From: JALZKA01 sp963753385
GTDB taxonomy: Bacteria; Actinomycetota; Thermoleophilia; Solirubrobacterales; 70-9
Reading direction: 5' to 3'
Assembly: GCA_963753385.1 (NCBI GenBank)
Contig: CAVWCC010000007.1
Coordinates: 372,001-436,000 of the forward strand
Length of the DNA stretch: 64,000 bases
Each line of letters begins with the position of its first letter. The stretch's first letter is position 1. Positions 34,873 through 43,405 of the stretch are shown one piece after another. The notes under the pieces are model-generated. The model did no database searches. It worked only from the letters and a program-made list of their open reading frames with translations, and was not told the origin of the DNA. Made by a program: the position numbers and the translations under genes.

Positions 34873-36157
34873 GGCGGCAAGCTACCCCCCGGCGGATGCC
34901 ACAAGCCGCGAGACTCCCTCGATCGACCGACTGACGCGCCGCTTCATCCTGCTGCGGGCGCTCCGCTGGCTGCCGGTGGGCCTGATCCTGCCGTTCCTCG
35001 TCGTCACGCCGCTTGAGCGTGGCGTCTCGCTGGGGGCGATCGGCGCGATCTTCGCCGTCCACAGCGCGGTCGCAATCGCCCTCGAGGTACCGAGCGGCGC
35101 GCTCGCCGACGCTGTTGGCCGGCGACGGGTGATGCTGGGTGGGGCGGCGCTGACCGCGGCCAGCCTGGCGCTGTTCGCGTTCGCGCAGAGCGTGCCGGCG
35201 TTCATGGCATCGGTGGCGCTCCTCGCCGCCGGCCGAGCACTCATCTCCGGGGCGCTCGAGGCCTGGTACGTCGATGCGCTCCGGCTGCTCGACCCGATGG
35301 CGCCGCTCGCTCGCGGGCTCTCCCGAGGCACGGCCGCCGAAGGGGTCGCGATGGCGCTCGGGAGCATCGCGGGCGGCGCGCTCGTCGCCGCCGCGGGTTC
35401 GAGCTCGGCCGATGGCGTCTTCTCGGTCTACAGCGCCGCCGCCATCGCTGGCGCCGCGGCGGCGCTCGTCTACCTCGTCGCGGTGGCCGTTCTCGTCCAC
35501 GAACCGCCCGAGCGCCGGCAGGCTGCGGACCTGGAGGCGGCGATCGGCGCCCGTGTCCGGGACATCCTCGCGACGGCACGGACGGAGGCGGCCACGTCCG
35601 TGACGGTTCGGGTCGTCCTCGTGACCGCGGTCGCCTTCGGGATCTCGATCACCGCCGTGGAGCTCTTGTGGCAGCCCCGTCTCGTCGAGCTGATCGGCGC
35701 GGGCGACGAGCAGGGCCTGGCGCTCGGCGCGCTCAGTGCCGGCTCGATGCTCGCCGTCGCGATCGGGGCCGCCGCGAGCCCGACGGTCAACCGGCGTCTC
35801 GGTGTCCGCACGGGCTACCTGGTGACGCTCGCCTTCGGCGGTGCGTGCCTCGCCCTCCTCGGGGTCCCCGGGTCGGCGCTCGCCTTCGCCGCCGTCTTCC
35901 TGCTCACGTACCTCGGGTTCGGCTTGACCGAGCCCATGCACGTCGAGCTCCTCAACGACGCGGTCGGCTCGCGCGCCCGGGCGACGCTGATCTCGGCCGA
36001 GTCGCTCGCGACCCAGTCAGGAGCGTTGGTTTCGAACCTCGGCGTCGGCGCCTTCGCCGCCGCCCAGGGAGCCGGCGCCACCTGGGCCATCGCCGGGACG
36101 CTCACGGTCATTACCGGGGCGCTGGTCGCGAGGCCGCTGCTACGGGCCCGACGCTGA
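34871..36157 (+). CDS. MFS transporter
   Basis: The 428-residue product has about twelve hydrophobic helices. The loop 2-3 signature is GALADAVGRRRVMLGGAALT, near residue 80. Late segments include FAAVFLLTYLGFGLTEPMHV. Substrate unknown; drug or metabolite export is likely for this group. The start is uncertain: ATG 34871 coincides with the start of the divergent yihY-like gene, and an in-frame TTG at 34847 lies further upstream. The end overlaps that of the convergent tetR-like gene by 18 bases. Confidence 0.85.
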   Translation: MAASYPPADATSRETPSIDRLTRRFILLRALRWLPVGLILPFLVVTPLERGVSLGAIGAIFAVHSAVAIALEVPSGALADAVGRRRVMLGGAALTAASLALFAFAQSVPAFMASVALLAAGRALISGALEAWYVDALRLLDPMAPLARGLSRGTAAEGVAMALGSIAGGALVAAAGSSSADGVFSVYSAAAIAGAAAALVYLVAVAVLVHEPPERRQAADLEAAIGARVRDILATARTEAATSVTVRVVLVTAVAFGISITAVELLWQPRLVELIGAGDEQGLALGALSAGSMLAVAIGAAASPTVNRRLGVRTGYLVTLAFGGACLALLGVPGSALAFAAVFLLTYLGFGLTEPMHVELLNDAVGSRARATLISAESLATQSGALVSNLGVGAFAAAQGAGATWAIAGTLTVITGALVARPLLRARR

Positions 36158-36808
36158 AGCCGAGCCGGGAGCGCGCTGCCAGCGCTCGCGAACCTCTTCC
36201 CAGCCCGGAGCGGGCCCCGGGAGCTCCCCGCCCGATTGAGGGTGGAGCGCGTCGAGGAAAAGAGCCAGATAGCGGTAGCGAAGCTGGCGGGTCCGTTCCT
36301 CGTCGTAGCTGCGCACGGAGGCGAGCTGCTCGAACAGGAACGAGAGGTCGTCGACCACCAGGTCGGTGCGGACGGCGCCCGCCTTCTGGGCACGTTCGAG
36401 CAGCTGCACGTTGAGCTGCTGGGCCCATTCCGCTCGGCGGTACAGCTCCTCGGTGGGTTCGAACGTCCCCGCCAAGCGCAGGGTCAATGAATGCGTGCCC
36501 TCGTCAACGATGCGGCGCATGAACTCCGCGAAGGCGGTTGCGGGGTCGCGCTGGTCGGCGACGGCCCCCTCGGCGACGGCGATGTAGCGCTCGAGGCCGT
36601 CGGAGCACACCGTCCGAAGCAGATCCTCCTTGCTGGCGTACCGACGATAGAGGGCACTGATCCCGACGCCCGCCTGCTCGGCCACGGCCGAGATCGGCGC
36701 GTCGGGATCGGCGACGAAGACCTGCCGCGCGGCCTCCAGGATGCGCTCGTCATTGAGCGCCGCCTGAGCACGTCGGCCGCTCAGCGGCGCCGAGCTTCCC
36801 TCGTCCAT
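36140..36808 (-). CDS. TetR-family transcriptional regulator
   Basis: The 222-residue product has a TetR N-terminal HTH (ILEAARQVFVADPDAPISAV, AEQAGVGISALYRRYASKED) and a helical ligand-binding part. ALYRRYASKEDLL is the recognition helix region. It is divergent from the epoxide hydrolase gene. Two palindromes (GGAACA-N7-TGTTC-type and GGAACG-N3-CGTTCC) lie in the 67 bases between this start and 36876, so it probably represses itself and that hydrolase. Confidence 0.92.
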   Translation of the reverse strand: MDEGSSAPLSGRRAQAALNDERILEAARQVFVADPDAPISAVAEQAGVGISALYRRYASKEDLLRTVCSDGLERYIAVAEGAVADQRDPATAFAEFMRRIVDEGTHSLTLRLAGTFEPTEELYRRAEWAQQLNVQLLERAQKAGAVRTDLVVDDLSFLFEQLASVRSYDEERTRQLRYRYLALFLDALHPQSGGELPGPAPGWEEVRERWQRAPGSASASGP

Positions 36809-36821
36809 GTCTCCACTATAC

Positions 36822-36840
36822 GGAACAGATCATTCTGTTC
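36822..36840. promoter_or_regulatory. TetR operator candidate 1
   Basis: GGAACAGATCATTCTGTTC: arms GAACA and TGTTC around an 8-base centre, 14 bases from the tetR-like start. Confidence 0.65.
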
Positions 36841-36855
36841 TGCTACACTCAGAAC

Positions 36856-36870
36856 GGAACGATCCGTTCC
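36856..36870. promoter_or_regulatory. TetR operator candidate 2
   Basis: GGAACGATCCGTTCC: perfect six-base arms with a 3-base centre. The half site GGAAC repeats that of candidate 1, and the centres are 32 bp apart, about three helical turns. Confidence 0.65.
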
Positions 36871-36908
36871 AATCGATGGCACCAACCGAAAGGAACCCCG
36901 TGGAAGCC

Positions 36909-38078
36909 ATGACCGAAGCCACGCCCGACGCCACCTCCGAGATCCGGCCGTTCAGGATCGAGATTCCCGAAGCCGATCTCGACGATCTCCGCGACCGTCT
37001 GGCGCGTACCCGCTGGCCCGACGCCCTGCCGGGCCCCGACTGGAGTCGTGGAGTGCCGCTCGAATACCTGCGGGAGTTGGCGGAGCACTGGCGAACGAGG
37101 TACGACTGGCGCGTCCATGAGGCTCGGCTCAACGAGCTCCCACAGTTTCAGACCACTGTCGACGGCGCCAATCTGCACTTCTTGCATGTCCGCTCGCCCG
37201 AGCCCGACGCGCTGCCCCTGATCGTCACCCATGGCTGGCCGGGGTCGATCGTCGAGTTCCTGGACATCATCGAGCCGCTCACGGACCCGGCATCTCACGG
37301 TGGCGACCCGGGTGAGGCCTTTCACCTCGTGATCCCCTCGATCCCAGGTTTCGGGCTCTCGGGGCCGATAAGCGAGCCCGGGTGGTCCGCGGGCCGAGTT
37401 GGAGGCGCCTTCGCCGAGCTGATGAGCCGGCTCGGCTACGACACCTACGGCGCGCAGGGCGGCGATGAGGGCGCGATCATCTCTCCAGACATCGGCCGGG
37501 CCGCCCCCGACCATGTGGTCGGCGTGCACGTCAACGCCGCCTCGGTCGGGTTCATGCCGTTCCCGCCGCTCGAAGACGCGGAGCTTGCGGAACTGAATGA
37601 TTCCGAGCGGGCGCGCGTCGAGCGCATAGCCGAGTATGCGGACGAGGGGTCCGGCTACGCAAGCATCCAATCGACGAAACCGCAGACGCTCGCCTACGGG
37701 CTCAACGACTCACCGGTCGGCCAGCTCGCGTGGATCATGGAGAGGTTCCAGGAATGGACGCACGCCGAATTGCCCGAGGACGCCATCGATCGCGACCGGA
37801 TCCTGACGAACGTGATGCTCTACTGGCTGACCGGCACGGCCGGGTCCTCGGCGAACAGCTACTACGAGGACAAGCACTCCGGTGCGTGGCCGCAGCCGTC
37901 GGGTGTTCCCACCGGCGTCGCCGTCTTCGCCGAGGACATCTCGATCCGGCGCTACGCCGAGCAGAGCAACCGGATCGTGCACTGGTCCGAGTTCGACCGC
38001 GGCGGCCACTTCGCCGCGATGGAAGCACCGGACCTCCTGGTCGGCGACGTCAGGGAGTTCTTCCGCGGGCTCCGGTGA
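36909..38078 (+). CDS. Epoxide hydrolase (alpha/beta fold, with EHN domain)
   Basis: The 389-residue product starts with the epoxide hydrolase N-terminal domain (IRPFRIEIPEADLDDLRDRL, ARTRWPDA, WRVHEARLNELPQFQTTVDG). The alpha/beta fold follows: VTHGWPGSIVEFLDIIEPL for the oxyanion region, YGAQGGDEGAIISPDIG with Asp as nucleophile (GGDEG where GGDWG is common), and HWSEFDRGGHFAAMEAPDLL with the catalytic His. It converts epoxides to diols, and relatives act in xenobiotic and hopanoid-like metabolism. Alternative starts are ATG 36876 and GTG 36900. Control by the divergent TetR regulator is likely. Confidence 0.92.
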   Translation: MTEATPDATSEIRPFRIEIPEADLDDLRDRLARTRWPDALPGPDWSRGVPLEYLRELAEHWRTRYDWRVHEARLNELPQFQTTVDGANLHFLHVRSPEPDALPLIVTHGWPGSIVEFLDIIEPLTDPASHGGDPGEAFHLVIPSIPGFGLSGPISEPGWSAGRVGGAFAELMSRLGYDTYGAQGGDEGAIISPDIGRAAPDHVVGVHVNAASVGFMPFPPLEDAELAELNDSERARVERIAEYADEGSGYASIQSTKPQTLAYGLNDSPVGQLAWIMERFQEWTHAELPEDAIDRDRILTNVMLYWLTGTAGSSANSYYEDKHSGAWPQPSGVPTGVAVFAEDISIRRYAEQSNRIVHWSEFDRGGHFAAMEAPDLLVGDVREFFRGLR

Positions 38079-38085
38079 CCCGACG

Positions 38086-39255
38086 CTAAGGCAGCCGCTC
38101 GATCGCCGCGCAGATGCCCTCCACGTCCTCCTTCTCGAAGAGGGGATGGACGTCGATCTGCACCGCCCTGCCGAGCAGGTCGAGCGAGGTGTCGATCTGC
38201 GGCGCCGGACGGCCAAGGCGCTCGAGCGCCGCGTGCACCGGCCGCCAAGAATCGGCCACGTGGAGATCCGGGACGCCGGGCTCGTGGAGAACGGAGGTGC
38301 TGACCCCGGACTCGCGCAGGCTGTCGCGTGTCGCAAGCGCGGCGTCTGCGCTCGGCGCGAAGAAGATGACCGCCACGCCGTTCGGCTCCGCCCCCTCGGG
38401 GAGGCTGCGCAGGGCGAGGTCCTCGCGAGCCTCCACGGCAGCGGCGATCCGCTGCCACGAGGCGCGCATGGCCTCGACTGCGCCGCCGAGGCGTCGCAGC
38501 TGCACCCGGCCGACCGCGGCCTGCAACTCGGTGCAGCGAAGGTTCAGGCCCGGGTACTCCGCAAGCTCGGCGCCTCGGCGAAGGGAGGCTCCGGGGTCGT
38601 GCGCATCGAGCGCGCGCAGGTGGCAGGAGTCGTCATCGGTCACCATGACCCCGCCCTCCCCGGTCACCAGGACCTTGGCGTACTGGGTCGAGAAGGCAGC
38701 GACGAGTCCGAACGACCCCACGCGGCGACCGCCGAGCTTGACGCCCGCCGCCTGGCAGGCGTCCTCGATGAGCGGGACGCCGGCGCTCGCCGCGACCTCG
38801 CCGAGCCCCTCCATTGCCGCCGGGGCGCCGCGCATGTGGACCGGCAGGATGGCGGCCGTTCGATCCGAGAGGGCGCTCTGCACCGCGGCCGGGTCGAGCG
38901 TCAGCGTGTCGTCCACGTCGACGATCACCGGCACGGCGCCCAGCTGCAGCACGGCGTTGGCGTCGGATGACCATGCGAACGCGGGCAGGACGACCTCGTC
39001 GCCCGCCCCCACACCCGCGGCGACGAGCGCGCAGAACAGGGCCGATGTGCCGGAGTTGACGGCGAGCGCATGGGCGACCCCCACGTGCTCGGCCCACTCG
39101 TCCTCGTAGGCGGCGACCTCGCGCGGCTCGCTCAGGCCGTAGTAGCGGAACAGGCTGCGCTCGCGCATCACCCGGGCGACGGCCTCGGCCTCCTCGTCGC
39201 CGAGCAGTGATGCGCCCGGGTAGGTCGCGTCCCTGATCTGGGTATGAAGCTCCAT
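38086..39255 (-). CDS. DegT/DnrJ/EryC1/StrS-family aminotransferase
   Basis: The 389-residue product has the fold type I PLP landmarks: LAVNSGTSALFCALVAAGVG, GDEVVLPAFAWSSDANAVLQ, PLIEDACQAAGVKLGG with Asp165, and FSTQYAKVLVTGEGG with Lys194 as Schiff-base lysine. The family transaminates keto-sugars (usually nucleotide-bound) or ketocyclitols. It is last of four genes joined by start-stop overlaps (TGATG with the upstream oxidoreductase). The isomerase and two dehydrogenases ahead suggest that they make its keto substrate. It contains HMRGAPAAMEGLGEVA where sugar enzymes often have HLYG, a small divergence. Confidence 0.9.
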   Translation of the reverse strand: MELHTQIRDATYPGASLLGDEEAEAVARVMRERSLFRYYGLSEPREVAAYEDEWAEHVGVAHALAVNSGTSALFCALVAAGVGAGDEVVLPAFAWSSDANAVLQLGAVPVIVDVDDTLTLDPAAVQSALSDRTAAILPVHMRGAPAAMEGLGEVAASAGVPLIEDACQAAGVKLGGRRVGSFGLVAAFSTQYAKVLVTGEGGVMVTDDDSCHLRALDAHDPGASLRRGAELAEYPGLNLRCTELQAAVGRVQLRRLGGAVEAMRASWQRIAAAVEAREDLALRSLPEGAEPNGVAVIFFAPSADAALATRDSLRESGVSTSVLHEPGVPDLHVADSWRPVHAALERLGRPAPQIDTSLDLLGRAVQIDVHPLFEKEDVEGICAAIERLP

Positions 39256-40235
39256 CACTCCTCCAGGCGCACCGCGCGGCCGAGGCGCGCGGACTCGTAC
39301 ATGGCCAGCGTCGCCGCAAGGGTGGCACGTGCGTCCGGACCGGCGACGGGCGGGGTCTCGCCGTTGCCGAGCGCGCGGAAGATCTCGATGAACTGGGTGC
39401 GGTGGGCGAGCGTGCGGCTCGGCGGCGCCCCGGGCGGAGCCACGGCGGCGTCGCCGTTGACGACGAGAACCTGGTCGGCGAGGACGGCGGACCCGCGAGT
39501 CCCTTCGAAGCGCACGCCGACGGGCTGGTTGCGCGCCGCGCAGGTCGTGACCTGGATCGTGCCCACGCCACCGTTGGCGAACTCGAGCGCCACGCATGCC
39601 GTGTCCTCGGCCTCGATCGAATGCTCGATGTTGAGCATGTGCGAGGTCACGCTGGCGATCGGGCCGGCCAGCCAGCGCGCCAGGTCGACGGCGTGCGCGC
39701 CCTGGTTCATCAATGCTCCGCCGCCGTCGCCGCTCCATGTGCCGCGCCAGCCACCGCGCGCAAGGTAGTAGGCGGGGTCGCGGCGCCAGTTGAAGGCGAG
39801 GTTGAGGAAGATCGGGTCTCCCAGGGCGCCGGAGGGGATGAGCTTCTGCAACGCGACCATCGGCGCGTGGAAGCGATACTGATGCAGCACCGCGACGTGC
39901 ACCCCACCCTCGCGCGCCGCGTCGAGCACGGCGTCGGCGTCCTCCAGGGTGATGGCCATCGGCTTCTCGGCGATGACGTGCAGCCCGCGGCGCGCCGCGG
40001 CGATCGCCTGCTCGGCGTGGAGGTGCGACGGGGTGCAGAGCAGTACGGCGTCGAGCGCGACGGTCTCGAGCATCTCGTCGTAGGTCGAGAAGACCGTCAC
40101 CTCGTCCGACGGCGCCGGCCCCTCCGCCGCGACCCGCGGGTCGGCGACCGCTGCGACCTCGACGCCGTCCAAATCGCCGACGGTGTCGAGGTGACGCGAC
40201 CCGATGCTGCCGAGCCCGGCGAGACCGACCCTCAC
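39255..40235 (-). CDS. Gfo/Idh/MocA-family oxidoreductase (1)
   Basis: The 326-residue product begins MRVGLAGLGSIGSRHLDTVG, the Rossmann loop, and has CTPSHLHAEQAIAAARRGLH and VIAEKPMAITLEDADAVLDA with the family EKP motif. HQYRFHAPMVALQKLIPSGA, then GGGALMNQGAHAVDLARWLA, holds the HxxD of the active site. It oxidises a hydroxyl of a sugar, sugar nucleotide or inositol with NAD(P). GTG 40235 overlaps the stop of the isomerase (GTGA). It is one of two such enzymes in the operon; they share only family-level similarity. Confidence 0.92.
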   Translation of the reverse strand: MRVGLAGLGSIGSRHLDTVGDLDGVEVAAVADPRVAAEGPAPSDEVTVFSTYDEMLETVALDAVLLCTPSHLHAEQAIAAARRGLHVIAEKPMAITLEDADAVLDAAREGGVHVAVLHQYRFHAPMVALQKLIPSGALGDPIFLNLAFNWRRDPAYYLARGGWRGTWSGDGGGALMNQGAHAVDLARWLAGPIASVTSHMLNIEHSIEAEDTACVALEFANGGVGTIQVTTCAARNQPVGVRFEGTRGSAVLADQVLVVNGDAAVAPPGAPPSRTLAHRTQFIEIFRALGNGETPPVAGPDARATLAATLAMYESARLGRAVRLEE

Positions 40236-41059
40236 GCCGCCACCTCCGCCACCGCATGCAGATGGTCGAGCCCCACGCGGCTCGCCTCCTCGACGCTGCC
40301 GTCGACCTCACAATGGGTCTCGAGCGAGAAGGCGCCCTCATAGCCCACGCCCAGAAGCAGCGGCACGACGGTCTCGAACGGCACCCGGCCCGTTCCGAGC
40401 GGCACCCAGCGCCCCTCCTCGTCGGCGTCCTTCAAGTGCAGGTGAGCGATCCGCGCGACGTCGTCGTCGAGCGCGGACTCCTCAGGTGCGCCCCCAGCGC
40501 ACACGTGGTTACCGGGATCCCAGATCACCCGCAGCCCCGGCACGAGAGCGAGCATCTCGCTCGTCTCGCGCGCGGTGCCCACGTTGCAGTCGTGCTCGTT
40601 CTCGAGCAAGACCTCGACGGAAGAGGAGGCGGCGCGCCTTTGCGCCTCGGCAACGGTCTCGGCAACCTGCTCCGTGACCTCCGACGGGTCGGAAACGCGC
40701 CAGCCGGAGAAGATCCGCACGAACGGGATCTCGTGGCGCTCGGCGAGCTCGAGCGCGCGGTCGAGACCGCGCCAGGAGTCGTCGAGCGTCGCCTCGGCGC
40801 GCCAGCCGTGCAGGGCACCCGCGGGCGCGGGGAGGCCCGGCAGGGAGCACTTGAGCACCGGCGTCGCGAGCGCGGTGATGGCGAACCCGCGTCCGTTGAC
40901 GTCCTCCACAGCCCGGTCGAACTCCGCGTCGCTCGCCTCCACCACGCTGCGCCCAGCCAGCGTGCGCAGCTCGACGCCGTCGAGCCCGAGCCGCTGGCAG
41001 GCGTCGAGCGCCGCGCCGACGTCGTCGCCGAGCTCGTCCAAGATGATCGACAGCCTCAT
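40232..41059 (-). CDS. Sugar phosphate isomerase/epimerase (AP endonuclease 2-type TIM barrel)
   Basis: The 275-residue product shows MRLSIILDELGDDVGAALDA, LGLDGVELRTLAG, IPFVRIFSGW, and metal-ligand positions in VEVLLENEHDCNVGTARETS (Glu), RVIWDPGNHVCAGG (Asp, His), IAHLHLKDADEEGRWVPLGT (His, Asp) and AFSLETHCEVDGSVEEA (Glu). This is the IolE/IolI/tagatose-3-epimerase pattern. ATG 41059 overlaps the stop of the preceding dehydrogenase (ATGATGA region). Substrate unknown; inosose or ketose are likely types. Confidence 0.9.
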   Translation of the reverse strand: MRLSIILDELGDDVGAALDACQRLGLDGVELRTLAGRSVVEASDAEFDRAVEDVNGRGFAITALATPVLKCSLPGLPAPAGALHGWRAEATLDDSWRGLDRALELAERHEIPFVRIFSGWRVSDPSEVTEQVAETVAEAQRRAASSSVEVLLENEHDCNVGTARETSEMLALVPGLRVIWDPGNHVCAGGAPEESALDDDVARIAHLHLKDADEEGRWVPLGTGRVPFETVVPLLLGVGYEGAFSLETHCEVDGSVEEASRVGLDHLHAVAEVAA

Positions 41060-41973
41060 GCCAGCGCCTCCGGTTTCTCCGCCGCCGCGAGCGCGCGCTC
41101 GAGCCAAACCGTCGCCGCCATTGCCTCCGGGTCGCCGGCCCCGCTCGCAACGCGGGTCGCGAAGTCGGCCAGCACCCCGTCGTACTCGTGGTCGAGCGAG
41201 GACTTGAACGCGGGGAAGCCGGCGAGCATGTCCGCGTGAAGCTCGCGACCGTCGTCCCAGCGCACCCGCAGGTCCTTCACCTCGCCCTCATAGCCCCAAT
41301 CGAGCCGGATGATCGCCTCCGCGCCGCCCGGGACGGTGCCCCGGACGTCCGCCTTCATGTCGACGCCCGCGGGCGAGCGCTCGACGTCCACACCGTCCAC
41401 CGAGACCTCGCCGAACAGGTGCCGGACGACGTCGACCGCGTTCGGCCCGTTGTCGACGACGCAGCCGCCGCCCTCCGCCGCGGGTGTCGCATACCAGCCC
41501 CCCTCCCCGTCCGTGTGCTCCTCGATCTGCTCAAGGTAGCGCAGCTCGACCGAGCGCAGCCTGTGCGTGTCGAGCGACCCGGGCTGCGGGAGGTTCCGGT
41601 TGTAGCGGCGGTGGAAGGCGGTGAAGAGCACCCGCTTCTCTTCTTCGGCGAGCTCGGCCAACTCGCTGGCTTCCGCAACGCTCAGTGCAAGCGGCTTTTC
41701 GCAGCAGACGTGCGCACCGGCGCGCAGGGCGGCGCGCGCCAGCTCCACGTGGGTGGCCACCGGCGTGTCGAGCACGACGGCATCGACGCCCCCCTCGGCG
41801 AGCAGCTCGTCGGCGTTGGCGTGGGCGGCGAGCGTGGTCCGGTCGGCGAACCGCTCGAGCCGGGTGGGGTCGCGGTCGCAGACCGCGACCAGCTCGATAT
41901 CCCGCGCGCGATCGGCGGCGTCGACGTAGAAGCGCGACACCCCTCCCAGCCCGATTATGCCCAAGCGCAGCAT
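41056..41973 (-). CDS. Gfo/Idh/MocA-family oxidoreductase (2)
   Basis: The 305-residue product begins MLRLGIIGLGGVSRFYVDAA and has LDTPVATHVELARAALRAGA, VCCEKPLALSVAEASELAEL with the EKP motif, and GGGCVVDNGPNAVDVVRHLF, where the family usually has HxxD and this protein has NxxD. It is the first gene of the four-gene operon. ATG 41973 follows GGGGGGAG. An upstream in-frame ATG at 41988 would add five residues. It is divergent from the ATP-grasp gene with 35 bases between starts, so the two units may share control. Confidence 0.9.
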   Translation of the reverse strand: MLRLGIIGLGGVSRFYVDAADRARDIELVAVCDRDPTRLERFADRTTLAAHANADELLAEGGVDAVVLDTPVATHVELARAALRAGAHVCCEKPLALSVAEASELAELAEEEKRVLFTAFHRRYNRNLPQPGSLDTHRLRSVELRYLEQIEEHTDGEGGWYATPAAEGGGCVVDNGPNAVDVVRHLFGEVSVDGVDVERSPAGVDMKADVRGTVPGGAEAIIRLDWGYEGEVKDLRVRWDDGRELHADMLAGFPAFKSSLDHEYDGVLADFATRVASGAGDPEAMAATVWLERALAAAEKPEALA

Positions 41974-42008
41974 GCTCCCCCCGCCCATGCTAGCCCGGAC
42001 GCGGCGGG

Positions 42009-43238
42009 ATGGCTCCGCGTTCTCTACGATGGCGCGTCGTGGCCGCGGCGGATGGCTCAACTGTGGGGGTGCCGTCCCCGCACCTCCGGGTGCTGGTGCT
42101 CGACGGCTGGGAGCCGATGGCGCTCGGAGCGTGCCGTGGGGCCGGGCACATGGGTCACACCGTCGGGGCCGCGAGCACGGACCGCCGACGCAACATCGTC
42201 GCGCGCTCGCGCTACGTCAGCCGCCACGACACGCTGCCCGATCCCTGGGGACCGGCGGCGCCCTACGAGGCGGCGCTCCGCGAGCTCGTGGAGCGCGAGG
42301 GCTACGACGCCCTGATCTCGGTTCACGACCAGACGCTCGCCCGGCTCGCGTCGATCGACCTCCCGGTGCCGACTACGGCGAGGCTCGACGACGCCTGGGC
42401 CATCCTGCAGGACAAGCTCGCGCTCGCCGAGGTCGCCGAGCGCGCCGGGGTCGTCTACCCGCGGACCGAGCCCGCCGGCACGCCCGAGGAGCTCGACTCG
42501 GCCCTCGAACGACTCGGCCTGCCCGTCTTCGTCAAGTCGTCGGTGTCGGCCCTGGCGCTCCCGGACAGGGTGGAGTTCCAGCGCGGTGCGAAGCTTGCGC
42601 GCACCCGCGAGGAGGCCTTCGCGGCCGCCGAGCAGCTCTGGGGCAAGCTGCCGGTGATCGCCCAGGGGCTGATCGATCCCGGGAGCAAGCTGGGCGTGGT
42701 CGTGCTGCGCCGCGACGGCCGCACCGAGCTCGGGTACGCCCATCGCATGCTGCGCGAGCACCCGCGCGAGGGCGGGATCGGCATCACGCTCGAGAGCCTT
42801 GACCCGGACTCCGGCGACGGCGCCGAGGCGATCGCCGCCCTGGAGCGCCTCTGCGAGGAGGTCGGCTACCAGGGAATCACCCATGCGGAGATGTACCGCT
42901 CGGAGTCCGACGGCAGCATCGCCGTCATCGACATCAACCCGCGAGTTTGGGGAGGCATCTGGTTTGTGGAGCGCCAGGGAGTGCAGCCGATCGAGCGCAG
43001 CCTGCGCGCCGCGCTCGACCTGCCGCCGCTGCCGCCCTACACCCCGCGCCCCGGCCTGCTCTTCCACATGCTGATCCCCGAGCTGGGATGGCTGCGACGG
43101 GAGCCCGACCGCCGGGCCGCCCTCCGCGAGTGGGTGCGCACGACCCGCCCGCGCGACGTGTTCGACCTCGTCGACGTGACCGACCCGATGCCGACGTTGC
43201 ACTACCTCGCCGGCCGCATCCGCGCCAAGAGAAACTGA
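42009..43238 (+). CDS. ATP-grasp ligase
   Basis: The 409-residue product has an N-terminal pre-ATP-grasp part (LRVLVLDGWEPMALGACRGA, NIVARSRYVSRHDTLPDPWG, YDALISVHDQTLARLASI). The ATP-grasp core holds LGLPVFVKSSVSALALPDRV, the WGKLPVIAQGLIDPGSKLGV phosphate region, HAEMYRSESDGSIAVIDINP and RVWGGIWF, the last carrying the Mg ligands. Such enzymes join a carboxylate to an amine or thiol through an acyl-phosphate. The start is uncertain; ATG 42009 is the only in-frame ATG before the fold, and GTG 42039 is possible. It lies opposite the sugar operon, which suggests that it acylates the amino group made by the DegT enzyme. It ends one base before the tRNA-Phe gene. Confidence 0.86.
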   Translation: MAPRSLRWRVVAAADGSTVGVPSPHLRVLVLDGWEPMALGACRGAGHMGHTVGAASTDRRRNIVARSRYVSRHDTLPDPWGPAAPYEAALRELVEREGYDALISVHDQTLARLASIDLPVPTTARLDDAWAILQDKLALAEVAERAGVVYPRTEPAGTPEELDSALERLGLPVFVKSSVSALALPDRVEFQRGAKLARTREEAFAAAEQLWGKLPVIAQGLIDPGSKLGVVVLRRDGRTELGYAHRMLREHPREGGIGITLESLDPDSGDGAEAIAALERLCEEVGYQGITHAEMYRSESDGSIAVIDINPRVWGGIWFVERQGVQPIERSLRAALDLPPLPPYTPRPGLLFHMLIPELGWLRREPDRRAALREWVRTTRPRDVFDLVDVTDPMPTLHYLAGRIRAKRN

Positions 43239-43239
43239 G

Positions 43240-43312
43240 TGGCGAGGGCCGGAATCGAACCGGCGACACCACGATTTTCAGTCGTGTGCTCTACCAACTG
43301 AGCTACCTCGCC
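43240..43312 (-). tRNA. tRNA-Phe (GAA)
   Basis: On the minus strand the gene runs GGCGAGG...CCTCGCC plus discriminator A. The D-loop region is TAGCTCAGTTGGTAGAGC, the anticodon loop CTGAAAA gives GAA, and the T-arm has GGTTCGATTCC. The arms pair fully. The CCA end is not encoded. The 73-base gene stands alone and converges on the ATP-grasp gene. Confidence 0.97.
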
Positions 43313-43405
43313 CGCGGCGGGTAAGGCTAGCGCCGGAACACTCTCGTCCGCGACTCGACTCAGGCAGCATCCCATCCGCGCGTTCCGCGCCCCGACGATG
43401 CCGCT

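Noticed and set aside
32285..35941. Two long minus-strand frames over the monooxygenase, YihY and MFS genes
   Set aside because: No motif, extreme charged composition, and no start or ribosome site; antisense shadows of high-GC genes.
43240..43312. Attachment site at tRNA-Phe
   Set aside because: I found no second copy of the tRNA 3' end nearby and no integrase gene.
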